Assembly (NCBI GenBank): GCA_030544235.1
Contig: CM060462.1
Location: 33,450,526 to 33,514,525, forward strand
Reading direction: 5' to 3'
Origin: Lepturacanthus savala
Lineage: Eukaryota > Chordata > Actinopteri > Scombriformes > Trichiuridae
Length of the DNA: 64,000 nucleotides
Part shown: one piece after another, positions 48,001-60,937 of the stretch
How the letters are laid out: every line of letters starts with the position of its first letter
How positions within the stretch are numbered: the first letter of the stretch is position 1
Notes under the pieces: generated by a model
What the model saw: the letters and a program-made list of their open reading frames with translations, nothing else
What the model was told of the DNA's origin: nothing
The model's database searches: none
Made by a program: the position numbers and the translations under genes

Positions 48001-48989
48001 CCTTTGATGTAATTACTTTCCAAACAGCTACCCTCTAACCAATATCCTGTTCTAAATTCATGGGTTGGCTTGTTCGCGACGTCATTGGAACACACACATT
48101 TTTCATTTGTTGCCCTGTAGAGAACAGAGACACAGCAGCTCCACTGACACCGGGGAGTGAAGCTCACTATTTTCATTACGATGACAGAGAGTAAACAGAC
48201 CAGCGAAGGTGCACGAAAAAACATTTTTTGTTTGGACTAATATTTCACTTGAGGCAGCAGTGTAAGGTAGCATGAGGACGTAGCTCCTCTGAGAAGTGGA
48301 AGCAGAACAACAAACCTGAAGTGAGCTTCATTACCAGACCACAGAGCAAACAGAAGACAGAACAAGAGCTAGTCTACCATCAACCCTTCCCTCCCCAAAA
48401 AATTGTTGAAGGGTAACTCCAGTCATCTTTTAAAAATGTGAACTTCTTGCCACACGCCATAAGGACATTCTGTATTTAGTTTATTTAGTTTTTTTTAACT
48501 AAGAAAAACTGTCAGTCGGTCTAATTGCAGGAAACAGCACAAATATGCACCTTCAGTTTAATTCATGCTGTTTGTGATCAATATGATTAACAACCACATT
48601 CTGTGAGCAAGACAGAACCTAAAAGGTGTAGTTCAGTGGAGAACCACTGAACCCAAGAAATATATCAATATTTAAATGGTCTATAAACCAAACAGCTGCA
48701 TTTTAAAATGTTTTCAAGCCGCAATTATACTTTAGCCAATATCAATGTTTGGGGATGTCAGTTATGAGAGAAATCCTTGAAAAAATGTAAACCACTATTA
48801 ATCTCTGAATGAAACTCTAAACCTGAGTGACATTAAATACACACAAAAAAAACAGTAACCATAACTTACTAAAAGACTGCTGCTAGAGTAACTAGCTCTC
48901 TGAATGTAAAATTTGAATTTGAGTTTAGCTACCAGCCAGATATGTCTGTAATAAAATAGTCAGATATACAGTCAGGTATTATGGCGCTG
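45068..48989. other. no gene recognised; one inverted repeat
   Basis: AT-rich non-coding sequence. A 13-bp perfect inverted repeat, cctgttttgatca at 46971-46983 and tgatcaaaacagg at 47021-47033, encloses 37 nt. Confidence 0.4.
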
Positions 48990-49308
48990 TCTAACAGCTG
49001 ATTCATGCTTCTGAATTGAATCTACAGATTGTGTTGGATTTGTAAGCTTATAAATGTTGAACAACAATTACTTTTACAATGCAGAAAAGAGGAGATAGGT
49101 CAGAGGAGATTTGTGAGTGCAACCATTGAACATATATAGGCGGGGGGCGACTTCCTGTGCTTGCTAGACAATCAGAGCTGCTGAGAGATATGGGTGAGCC
49201 AACCACTCATAGATTTTGTGATCTGTGACGCTGTGACGTGTAGGTACACGAACGCTACACCGTAGGTACAGTGCTGATTCAATGCAGAAGCATAAATCAG
49301 CCTTTAGA
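48990..49308. mobile_element. Harbinger-like MITE, copy 2
   Basis: 319 bp. The left end tctaacagctgattcatgct and the reverse complement of the right end, tctaaaggctgatttatgct, match at most positions, and the inverted match continues through ctgaattgaat / ctgcattgaat. Internally it shares aaatgttgaacaacaa...ttttacaatgcagaaaag with copy 1 at 22500. It has no coding capacity. The superfamily assignment rests on the terminal sequence alone. Confidence 0.7.
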
Positions 49309-51686
49309 AGCCTCCATACACACTTTGTGTACCCCTCATCCTTTGCTTGTCATTGTTTTTTTTATATATAATACAGGTTAATTAAATTCTCTCCTCAGCA
49401 CCAAACCAACTATTTTCTAATAGACTTGTATAAACCTGTAGCTGTTACCAGGGTCAGAGAAGTGATGACAAGTAAACTGAACATCAGAGCTGGTGTGCTT
49501 GTTTGTTAAATTAACCCGGTCTCCAATGCAGAAAATGAGGCTCAAAATTCTTCAAAAGACTCTTAATTATAACCGTTTTATTAACAGGACTCTCGAGCTA
49601 ATGAAAAAATTTGATCTGTGTCAGCACATCCATGTCCCTCGATTAAGTCACTGTCATATTATATATACTGTACCACTGTCAGTAAAGTGCCTAACTGAAT
49701 GTTTCTCTATTCATTTATAGGTCAAAAATAACTAATCCTCATTGTAATGATGGTGATCGTTGCATTTTATGGCTACTGACCAAAATGTCCAGCGAGCCCA
49801 TTGACCTTGACTAGCTTGAATGATCCAATTCCACCTCTAACTTCACTTTTCCACTATACTGACATCAAGCACTGAAAGAGCCCGATGATAATTTCACAAA
49901 GTCAGATGTAATTTTGTCCAACATTGCATTGCAATGACCGCTTTGCTTCTCTATGACCGTCTCGCCACGTCCTGCAGCAAATTTGCAGCCACTATATGAA
50001 ATGAAGATTACAAACTGGAAGTTTTCAAATGAAAGTGACCTTTAAACTAGATGTTTAAGCTTTTACAGACGCATACCCATTTTGATAATGACTTGATGAA
50101 ATCTTTACATATTTAGGGTAGGGTGGAAAAGCGGGACGAAACACATTTCTGCTCATGTAACTTGACAAATTGTGCTTCAAGGTTTCTATTTATATCTTTC
50201 TCATCTCACAGGGAGAGTAGAATCTTCCCAATTCCCTTGCCGTTTGCCAGAGGCTTAGTGTGACATATTGCTAATCTGGTTATTATGCAATTTATCAGCT
50301 GTCTCCCTTTTACAGCCGTGCATAGATATTATGCAGGTTTCTTATGAGCCTAACTGCAATAACACTGCAAGGCGCTAATGAGCAGTCGCTACTACTCTGG
50401 TAATACATCTCAAGTCACTTCAGGGTACTCTTGTTGCAACAACTTGTTAGTCTAAGTCACTCCATTAAACTAACGAAATTATTTTTTTGCTAATGATATA
50501 GGGAGCCTCTCAGGCTGGGACCAATGGATTGTGACCAAAACAAGAGAGGGAGGGGAGTCAACAGAGTCCACTGTTTGACAGCAAATGACTCAGTAAAAGA
50601 GAAGTTACAGGCCTCGCTGCAGACCAAAAGCCTCACTTAACCGGTGCCCTGAATTGATGCAAGGGGAAGCAGGCATCTCAGAAGGGATTCATTATTGCCT
50701 CTGGCATCTCTCAACATATGAAGTATGGTCACAGCCACCAGAGGAAGATGATTTTGCAACGTGAGGCCGGCTTGATACGGATGACAGATTGAGAGCAGCC
50801 CCAAGCAAACGTCTTCCCGAGCCTTTAGATGGTCATCCTTTTCAGCATTGGCTGCGTTTTTTGCGCCATCAGCTAATTAAGGGTGGCCCGTCATTAAAGA
50901 CGTGTAAATCAGACCTTAATGTGACTCAAGAGTCTCAGTGAGACACTGGGCGGCAAGAATGTGGTCCTCTGATTTAATGGGCCCCGAGCTGAAGGGGAAA
51001 TAAGTCTGGATAATGATAGCCAAGTACAGTGTATTGATCACCACTCCCTCTGGTGTCTATGTGGGTTAAAGCAGCCAGGATGGAAATTGAACTGGGATTT
51101 CTCAGCTGTGTAGAGCAAGCTCACGCCGAGGCAAGGTGGTCAAAAATAACTTGACTAATGTGTTTGTATAAGATCACTCTGGTTCACTTTGTCATGGCTA
51201 CGAGATGCCCACTCATTTGTCCCTCTGGTCACAACTGTGACAAAAAAATGAACTCAGCAGGGATGCTGGTAATAGATTGTTTTTGTTGCATAAAAGTGCT
51301 GTATGTCCTGGGGAAATGATAAACGTTGCCTCACTCGCGGATGACTGAAAACATATAAAAACTGGGTTTTTTCTTTATATGCATTCTGCAGAGGCGGGTA
51401 CACTGTATGACCGCCATTTATTTTTATGCCTTTTTCCTATGGAGGAGGAGGAGAAGAAGATAGGAGAAGAACCTAATGTAATTAACGATGCATTCTGAGG
51501 TACAAAGCGCGTCGGAGGGACCAGAGCCGACTTCCTCCACAGACAGATGTTCACCGTTGTCTCACACTGTCCCTTCCCCCGAGTCAGAAAATGATAATAG
51601 AGCAATCGTCTATGTGTTTCTTATTCATTCTTATTCGAGTTAATGTAAAATGTTGACTCCGTTGTTATATTCTCTTTTTGCAAGTG
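49309..51686. other. no gene recognised; possible conserved non-coding DNA
   Basis: 50100-50960 is GC-balanced, free of repeats and has no usable frame. It has the look of conserved regulatory DNA in vertebrate gene deserts, but this is only an impression. Confidence 0.3.
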
Positions 51687-51709
51687 ATTTTTTTTTTTTT
51701 TTTTTTTAG
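51687..51709. repeat. poly(T) tract
   Basis: About 22 T in a row. Confidence 0.9.
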
Positions 51710-52686
51710 GCAGACAAAAAAATTGCTGCTTCAACACCATCCTAAGGGAAACAGTGCGAAAGGCCTGCGTTCTTTTATAAATTGTAACTCTTTAATAGTC
51801 AAAATGAAAAATATTCACACGTCGGGGATGATGCCACATACTGAATTAATGGTAAACTCTTTAATATGCAGTTCAGCTCTGTTCTTCACACAATTCCCTT
51901 CCCTGTCACCATTCCTTCATGAGAGCCAAATGCCGGCAGAGGCTGCACTGGGAAACGGTAAAGACAGTTAGGCGGGTTTCCTCTAATTATTAAAGATGAC
52001 AGAGGCAAAAGTTTGACAGTTAGTGTACTGGCATTTTGCATTCCTATCATTATTGTAATGAAACATTAAATATTTAGCACATATGAATCAAAGGGGGGAA
52101 TCATTTTTGCCAAGTGTCATTAAGATTTTGGTTAATTATCATGGCCCATTGGGTCCAGCACCTCCTGGAAAGTGCTACTACTCACCGTCCATTATCACAG
52201 TGTAATTATCTACAGTAGGCACCATCACCACATTTTCTCTTGGAAAGGTTCATAATTAGGCTACATCAAGATGTTGATTTGGCAAATGCTGCTAATGGAA
52301 AACTCCCCGTCACTATGCCTGATGTTGAAATCAAAAGGCATTCATGGAGTCACTTGGGAGCGCTATCTACAGTACAATTAAGTGTTCCCGCATTTCCCAA
52401 CTCAGCGATTGTAAAAGTGCTTTTCTATTTTGGTCACACGCTTTAAACTGAAAGCACAATGTCCCGTCTTGGTGGGATGATTAGGAATTCACTGTATGCC
52501 ACGCTGAAGAGTAACATACACAGCCATGTCAGGAAATCCATAATAGTTACTATCTCAAAAAGATACCATCAAAACAGTCTACCTACTGTCAGGACAGGAG
52601 TAAGATGTAGAGAGGTCTTAAAGAGAAGCATCCCATCTCCAACACAGTCCTTATCTGGGTGCAAAGCAGGCAAAAAACAAAGTCCC
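51710..52686. other. no gene recognised; possible conserved non-coding DNA
   Basis: 52030-52480 is non-repetitive with balanced composition. The short plus-strand frames at 52240 and 52459 lack domains. Confidence 0.3.
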
Positions 52687-52710
52687 TTTTTTTTTTTTTT
52701 TTTTTTTTTT
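52687..52710. repeat. poly(T) tract
   Basis: About 24 T. Could be the A-tail of a minus-strand retroposon, but no body was recognised. Confidence 0.9.
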
Positions 52711-53097
52711 ACCAAAACGTATTCATTGTATGAATACTTAACCACTGTAGTAGAAAATCATATTTTTCCACCTCAGGTAGCAAATCCCAGTTGTATGAGG
52801 TAGGCACTATTTATCCTTAACTCCATTATGGACATTATACAATTGGTCTGAACTCTATTAAGACATTTTTTTTGTGATGTGATTTGTAATTAAAACATAT
52901 TTTTTTCTATGTATCAGATGTCCCTTATACTAATTAAATGATTGAAAACATAGAACACCTCAGAATAGACAGGTGTGTGGACAAAGATCAGACAAAATCT
53001 CAAAGATACATATTGCTTGGATTTGATATTTAAAATATACATTTGATCATTAATAGAAGTTAAAACAGCCACTTTAAAAGCATCAGATATATAACCC

Positions 53098-53423
53098 TTT
53101 AACGCCATGTAAACGTCAATTGAGCTTTTTCACAGCATTTTGGCGTTAAATAGTAAACACAGGTGTGACTAATTATATTAGTTAAGGTTAAGGTAAGTTT
53201 ACCTACTATTGTATTTCTGTCGAAATGGCTGCTGTGAAAAGGTCTATACTGAATAATAAAGGAGGCTTTTACCTTACTGTTGCTAACAGTAGCTAGTTAG
53301 CTTAGCTACATGCTCCACACTCCAGAGAGTGTCAAAATTACTCCCTAAACTAGCTCAGTTCATTTTGCTCTTACTTCTTTCTATGTGTATCAATTACAAA
53401 ATACCATTCCTACCTTAACCTTA
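53098..53423. repeat. cluster of nested inverted repeats, possible MITE
   Basis: Three perfect inverted pairs overlap: TTTAACGCCA (53098) with TGGCGTTAAA (53141); ttttcacagca (53127) with tgctgtgaaaa (53230); taaggttaaggta (53183) with taccttaacctta (53411). Borders and target duplication are unclear. Confidence 0.4.
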
Positions 53424-53801
53424 CCTTGTTGTCCTGACGGAGCATTTGTTTTCTTCAATCTTGCATGTTTTTAAAGAAATAAGATGTTCTATCTCACATG
53501 TGCCTCTAATTTCTTCTGATGTTGACCCCTTAATTACAGGTTTCACGTGTACCACAGTGACCTGGAGGTGCTGTGGAGCAGAAGCTAATTATCTTAATTT
53601 GTTTGCCTCACCACTTTATATATTGCTTAGCTAACAAGTGAAACACTTTTTTCTATACTTCATAGGCTACTACTATGTAAACTTCACCCCGTAGTCCAAT
53701 AATGACGCTCCACTTAAGCTAAAGAGCTAGTTAATTAAACCATTATCAATTAGATTACTCTCTCTACAATTATTATTAGAATATAGGTGCGTACTGCCAC
53801 C

Positions 53802-53802
<1 letters not shown>

Positions 53803-53873
<71 letters not shown>

Positions 53874-53875
53874 TG
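53803..53875. repeat. (CA)n microsatellite with short (TA)n end
   Basis: About 30 CA units, then atatatata. Confidence 0.95.
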
Positions 53876-54708
53876 TTGTTGGTTATTATTTGATATTCCA
53901 ATGGAATCTAAAACATATATTAAAATGACACTAGAAAAAATTATTCAGGGACATATTCCTAAATCACAGAGCAAGAAGCTTTCATATGTCTGAGACACAT
54001 TACTTTTTTAGTGCCCTAGTGTTTCTAGTGATGACAAACGGTCAGAAGAAGAAAAGAACAGCAGTGCTTTGCCTCATACCCGTCCTCCTGCTGACATGCA
54101 ACCGCAAGTGTCTTGAGTGCTAAGTTTCCATGTAACATGTTGCTTGTCATGTTCATTCACTGCCAGGCGTTAATTACTTTAGTTCTCAAGTCCTGTCATT
54201 ACATCTCTCGTTCTGTAACCCCTGACAGTGACTCAGAGCTAACCCTACCCTGATTACAAATGCTATATTTGGCCATCTGTTTGCTGTAGTCAGCTAGAGG
54301 GAGCAAAACATGAACTCTGTGAACAAGAAATCATATTTCTTCCTTATATGTCACTTTTTGTATCTAACATCACATGTGTTGTATTAAGAATGATGGAATC
54401 AAATGAGATGAATACAGCAGCCATGCATGTGAATTAACTAGCTTGTTTTTTATGACTGGAGGACAAACCTCATCAAACACAGTCTTACTGTTGGATTACA
54501 ACCTCTATCTTCACCAGGATAATTGTGGATGGCAACATAGGAGACCTGTGATAGCCTATTAAATCGTCAAAATAGTTCTAAAGGTTTATTCAGGCCTCAT
54601 GTACATATAATATAATGTGCCACAGTACTCAGTGGAAAAGGTCATGTGTATTATCTTGAATTTCACATGAGTTTCTATTCCTTTTAAATTCTCATGACTC
54701 AGCAGTAA
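53876..54708. other. no feature recognised
   Basis: Nothing supported. Confidence 0.4.
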
Positions 54709-55010
54709 CCTTAGCTTAGCTTAGCATAGCATAAAGATGAAAAAAAATATCACTAGTGTGGCTTCATCCAAAGATAACAAAATCTTCCATAGAAGCACCT
54801 TGAAAAGCTGCTATATATTGTCTGTGGCATCCCAACAAAACCACAAACTACAAATTAAGTCCATTTTACACTTTGAAGGGTTGTTTGCTGGACACAGCCC
54901 TTCTTGGCAGGACGCAGTGACTTCCTGGAGTCATATCACTTCAGCAAGGTTGCCAGGAAACCAGAGGAGACTCTAAGAAGTCACTGTACACTGCCAAGAA
55001 GTTGTCCCTT
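54709..55010. mobile_element. high-copy percomorph repeat (superfamily unknown)
   Basis: Begins ttagcttagcttagcatagc, then aaagatg, and later has acaaaatcttccatagaag, gttgtttgctggacacagcc, ggcaggacgcagtgacttcc and ggttgccaggaaacc...aagtcactg. I recognise this order of phrases from a repeat that is very common in percomorph fishes. I do not know its superfamily and no ends were defined. Confidence 0.55.
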
Positions 55011-57182
55011 GCATAATTCCCAGAAAGAAATACAAAAAATATATACTTTTCCAAATTTTGGGGGGTTGCCTATTCCAGAAAAAGTCGGTGTCTATTGCTA
55101 GGGTGCAGCTTATTCCCTGAACATCACCTGGCGTAACTGATCTCCACCTCTGGTGCCACGCTAGTTTTGTGGCTCCCACTGACTCAAGGTTACAGCGTCT
55201 GACCAAGCTGACTCAGAGCATGCAGTATATATAAGGACATTTCAAGTTCTCTGCCAATAAGGCTTTTCTTAGCCTTTCCTTCTGGAATACCCCTGCAGAG
55301 CAGTGCTCCCCTCATTCATCACACTTATCTGGGAAGACGAGCGTGAGCCTGCTATTTCCTGCACCGCACCAATGATATATCTGCACATCACAATAAAGAG
55401 ATTATTTTTGTGATTTGATGTTTTCACCTTCACATACAGAGGGAATAAACAAATGTCTACTCTCTACATTCAGCCTCTGTTATCAGCTTAAAAACCTAGA
55501 ATATGGACAACTGATGGTGTTGAAGAATTGACGTGTCATATGATTTTGGGTTTATCATACTAACCGAATCAGAAAATAAACAATGGTCATGTTGTATGAC
55601 TTGACACAACAACAAAAGTTGCACCTTTTTTTAACTTATATATATTATTTTATTATTATCGATACAAATACAACTGTTTTTCCCACTGGATACTGTGGTA
55701 AAAGTCCCTTAAGACAGCCATTGGGGTCCCCTGAGAAATTGCAGCCAGGGTCACACACTGAATTTCCAAAATTCCTACACATTGCCGCTGGGTATGAAGT
55801 GGATGTGTGCTATATATATAACTGTTAAAAATGATATTTTGAGAGCAATGAGTTTGTGGAAGGTGCACAAAAGTATGCACAGCATTTATTTTTTGTCATC
55901 CCTCTGAATACACCTCTTATTCAAACATATTGCCTTTGTGCAGACGATCCTTGTATTTAGCATGGCAGTGGCACATATGGGTGAACCTGTCAGTGTTCAT
56001 TTATCAGGAATCAATAAAATATGAACTAAACCCGCCATGACAGACAGAGTAGCTTTACAGCAATTTGCAGCAGGTCAATATTTAAACGCATGTAGGGGGG
56101 TCGTGAAGAGTTTCAGTGATCCCTGTGGATAAGGACTAATTTCATCCCCAAACACAGCTGTCAACATCAAATACAAAGTAGGAAAAAGAAATACAGTCCT
56201 CATTATGAAACTTAAACGACCTCACTTTTATTCTACTCCAGCTATTCATAGAGGAGGAGGTCATGGCGATGAATGCCAATGAACAGCTGTGTTTATTCAT
56301 TATTCTTATGCAGTGCGATAATCCAAAGTTTATCTGATACGGATTGTTGAGCACAGAGACACACCACAGGAAAACATGGACAATTTGGCAGAAATAGCAA
56401 GTCACCCCAACACCCCCACCCCCACACAGGGCCTAATCTTTTATTGAACAACCTGAATAACACAAATGAGTTCGTGCATCTTTATTTGTAACATTCAAAG
56501 GGACCAATCATTATCTTTTAATTACTAGTACCCAGTAGTGGGCCCCATTAAAGCAAAGTAATTAATCTTACAGTTTGGCAAGGGAGGGGATCTGCTGCAC
56601 AAACAGCAAGTTCATTGAAACTGGTTTTGAGCTATAATGTTTACACATGAAGAGGCACTGGATAACAAATTAATGGTGCAAGGAAGGATACAGTGAGGCG
56701 GTACAAAGAAGTGAAAGTACTCACGACACAATAGTTTATCAGATACTATTTATTTTCCTTTTATTTTCTGAGTGAACCGCCCCTGACACAAGGGCTAAAG
56801 ACAAAAGAGCAAAATAAATCAATAGGCAAAGTACAAATATGTTATGATCATCCACGAGACCTTGTGTGCAACACCTTTGTCTGCACAGCCAATAAATGCT
56901 ATTTATATCCCTTGTTAACATATTAGTGTGTGCTCTAGCAGTGTTGATGATTGATTAACATGTCAAATTAAATCACTGTCAAAGTAATGTTAGCTGTGCA
57001 GATATTCCAAACAGTCCAATGAGCCATTAATTGAGTGAACCCAGTCGGCTCTCAAGGACAACAGGAGACTCCTGATGACCACAGAGATCTGATTTCACTG
57101 TCTTTGCCTGCCCTTAGTATTTTTTACAAAACAATTCATTCAATTAGCATTTTAATATGGATCAAATGACTATAACTAATGT
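55011..57182. other. no feature recognised
   Basis: AT-rich non-coding; a C-rich run (caacacccccacccccacac) lies near 56408. Frames are short and patternless. Confidence 0.4.
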
Positions 57183-57682
57183 GAAAAATAAATTGCATTA
57201 AATATTACTGAAACATGGTTAAAAATGTTTTGAATGTTTTTAGTACTGAAAATGGCCTGAACAGTAGATATATTTGAAAATATAAGAAAAAGTTGTAAGC
57301 ATAGTCTCAGGATAGTATTATATTAGGTAATTCAATGGGACTGCATTAGGTTGTATACACTAGGAATTTTCCATATTTGCATATTGTAGCCATATGGTAT
57401 CCAATCTATTTTAGCATATTTGAAAAAAACTTAAAACATAAAAATTATGTAAATATAAAACAATTTACAGTCTACTTACCCCAAATGAGTTCACTTTTAT
57501 TTATTTATTTTTTTAACAATGATGCTCACATGTCAAATGTAAAAGGGACCGGCAAACAGGATATCCTGGTCATGTGACTTCATAAATTGTATGTCCTTCC
57601 AAAATAAAAGCCCCCTTTTCACACTTAACTGTAAAAGCATAGATTTCATATCACAGCTTTTTAGAAAAAGCAACAAAAAGGC
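57183..57682 (-). mobile_element. piggyBac-like MITE, copy 2 (both ends eroded)
   Basis: Inverted relative to copy 1 (27991). Shared phrases include ggttaaaaatgttttgaatg, ccatatttgcatattg, aacaggatatcctggtcatg, ttcataaattg.atgtcctt and aagcccccttttcacac. The outermost left end is degenerate, and the right end stops short of the GGCAACACTGTGCAATAGAGGG terminus. Confidence 0.75.
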
Positions 57683-59357
57683 TTTTGTTTCTTCTATCAA
57701 CATCTCCATTTCACAAAAATAATAAAATACTCAAAATTGCCCTTCCAATAACATAATACCACAAACATATTCATTATTAAAAAAAATGAGCTAGTGCAAC
57801 TAATTATTTCATAAAAACTTTTTTAATTCTGCCTTAAGAAAAGAAAAAAAAATATCATCAACAGTGAAAGAAAAACAACAATGCTCGGCTCTGGAGGGAA
57901 CTGTTTTGGAGATCTGACAGCCCGGTGGTAATTTGTCAGGGTCGTTCTCCATGAGTGTCTCAACATCGTCCTCGCACTTCATACAGGAAATGATTCATCT
58001 GCATCCAGGAGAGAAGCTGAGCGCCATTTCTAAATTACCTATGAGTTATCTCCCCAATAACTTCTAATCAGACAGCTGCCGTTTCCTCCACTGTAAACAA
58101 AAGTAATTACAGTAGATGTGATGGATGGAAAGAATAAGACAGCTTCTGCATGCTCAGGACGAGTCTGGGACTCTGTAGAGCAGAACACTTTAATTAGGGA
58201 TGGCCTAGCCCAGCACAACTGAATGAGCCTGACAAAGCACACGTTTTCAGTTGCTAAAATAAGCCCCTGCCTATGCAGTGTCTTTTGTTTTTCCTAAGTT
58301 TGGACCAGTGATTTACTTCAGTGCCTCTAAAGAAGTTGTTTTAAAAAGGGAATTGAATCTAGCATAATATCACTTCATCCTGATTAAAGATAATGAGAAG
58401 CAAATCGAATATGTAACCGCGAGTCAAATAAAAGTTGCAGATTTCATTGGCCAACTAGGATATTTGCGCTATCATGCAATTTGTGATCCAGATGCCAAAT
58501 TCAATATTCTCTATAGACATGTAGGAGGGGAGAGAAACAGTACTGATGAGTGCATTTGTCACACATAGATAATGTGATATAACATTTGCATTCGATCAAT
58601 TGTGTGCAGAACATAAAAAATACAGTTCTATTAGTTTTTTTGGGTCCATGTGCACCTCCTACAGGTCAAGAGGGGAGTTACTGAAGGGTGGAACTTAAAA
58701 GTTCTAATTAATTTATAATATTGAGATCTATAAATTAAGAAAAAAGTACATTTTTTTAGACATTTGTAGTTTTTTTATTTATATATATATATATTTTTTT
58801 ATCAGGGACAGTACAAATACCCCATATATAATACTATTACCATTGTATTGTATATGTGGTAAGGCCTTTCTAATATTATATGCTTATCTACCTAAAGTTA
58901 AAATTTTATAAATTGCAAAGAAGTTCTCTACCAACTCTATACAAATACAATTCCAAGTTTGCAAATTCATGATTCTATGTAAGCTTTGACAACAAAAGAT
59001 TTAATATATTTAATTATAATTAAAATAGATGATTTCAACAATTTAGTTTCTCTGACTCGTGTTCACACATTTTGTTGCTTTTCAATCAGGATTTAACCTT
59101 TTTATTAAATCGCTTTTTATTTTTGTTTTATTTCAGTTGATAGTGTGTTCCACAATGGAATCCGTTTCACTGAGTAAGATGATTGGCCAAAATGGTGGCG
59201 CACTTTGCTACTCTGAGGTTTCCACTCACTGATCCCTTTGCGATTCTATTGCTGTTACTAGCTGTGCGTTTCACCTGCAAACAGAGTACAACTGATCAAA
59301 ATCATTAACACATGCAAAAATTAACTTGATTAAGGAGACTTTAATTCAAGACTGAGC
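57683..59357. other. no feature recognised
   Basis: Non-coding. Some AT-rich runs with short TA repeats near 58780; nothing else supported. Confidence 0.4.
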
Positions 59358-59660
59358 ATAAAATCTGTTTTTTTACTGCTATGTGTGTAAAGGGGGCTTT
59401 TAACCGAAGGCTGTCTTTTGTTCAGAATTTTGGAAAAAATTTCACCAAATAAAAAAAAAATGAACCCACTATCTGGGGTAAGTAACCTTTAATTTTGTTT
59501 CACATTTAATACAAATTTGATGTTATAAGTTTTTTCATGCAAAAGAGATTTGTTGCCATATGGCAAATATGCAAAAATGGAAAATTCCTAGTGTGTACAA
59601 CCTAATGGAGGTCCATTGACTTACATAACATGAGACTATTCTAAGCTTAAGTTTACAAGT

Positions 59661-59721
<61 letters not shown>

Positions 59722-59803
59722 AGGTAGGCCATTTTAAGTAATGAAACCATTCAAGGCATCTTTTTACCATATCTAGGTATTATTTCATGCTATAGAGGGT
59801 AAA
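59358..59803 (+). mobile_element. piggyBac-like MITE, copy 3 (left end and middle deleted)
   Basis: Same orientation as copy 1. Shares gtcttttgttcagaattttg, cactatctgggg, ttgccatatggcaaatatgc and a right end ctatagaggg followed by taaa (degenerate TTAA). The segment holding the aggatatcctgg phrase is missing. An internal (TA)n run has expanded at 59664-59717. Confidence 0.75.
59664..59717. repeat. (TA)n microsatellite inside the MITE
   Basis: About 26 TA units. Copies 1 and 4 carry short TA runs at comparable places, so the MITE probably seeded this microsatellite. Confidence 0.9.
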
Positions 59804-60839
59804 GATGCCTACAAATTATCATGATGTACTGCATTGGAGATGAATGTCATTTTGTTAGCTCAACTGCAGAAATGTTTTACTCTAACAGTTTTCATAGGTG
59901 CCCCAGTGACCCATTTAAATGTTCCAAAACTGACTCTTATGTGTTCTTTGTGGAGTCTGATGAACTAAATCATCATGGTTTGAATAAATCACAACACAAA
60001 CCAATTTCCGGTGACAAAGTCGGTTGCTTTTATGTGTAACCTTACATTCTGACCTCGTTTTTTTTTAAAAAGTCTTACCATGGCACCTTTGCTGATGAGA
60101 GAGAAGTCATGATTTGCAAGACAGTGGCAAACAGCTGATGCACTGAACAGCAAACCATATAGTCAGACTGAGGCAGAAAATCTTTGAGTGAGTTAGAATA
60201 TTTTACAGTCATGTGACATGTAAAACTGCTTTACAAGAAGCAGCCGCTCCTTTGATTTCACTGCAACTGAGTAAAAGCTTTAGCCTTGGGCTGCTGATGC
60301 AAAATGTGTTCACTATCCTCCTCAGTGTCTCCGCATGCACTCCTCACATTTCCTCCCTGTAATGTGCATTGAAAAAAGTTACAAATGAACCAAATATGGA
60401 GGTTGTCAACCTGAATTAATGTGACCTCATGCCTCAGCGTGATGTGACACAGATAAGCGGTGATTAAAGTTTAACAACATTACAAGAAAATGCTTTTATT
60501 TCACTGCTATTCAAACCTGCAGAAATGGATTAAGGGCGTAAATTGGTGCAGTGCAGTTATGTCCATTTTAAATATACATGAGAGGTTGTAAATGTCAGAA
60601 AACATTGAATCATAAACAGAGCAGGGGTTTTATTGATTGTGATTTGGTGGAGGAATATTGTAGATATAAAACTTTAGGAATGGACTCCTCGTAGTTTAAG
60701 CTTGCAGCCATCAATGTATGTCAGGACCAATCATGTTTTGTTTTTTTTCCACTCACTATTATGAAGAATTAGGGCAATAATATCTGCTTAATGCTAAATG
60801 CTTCTATCACTATGTTCATTCACATTGTCACCCTATGAG

Positions 60840-60842
<3 letters not shown>
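59804..60842. other. no feature recognised
   Basis: Nothing supported. Confidence 0.4.

Positions 60843-60936
<94 letters not shown>
60843..60936. repeat. (GT)n microsatellite
   Basis: About 47 GT units. The frames across it are repeat translations. Confidence 0.97.

Positions 60937-60937
<1 letters not shown>

Noticed and set aside
47934..48224. 96-codon minus-strand Cys-containing frame
   Set aside because: Cysteines follow no known finger or toxin-like spacing, and no supporting context.
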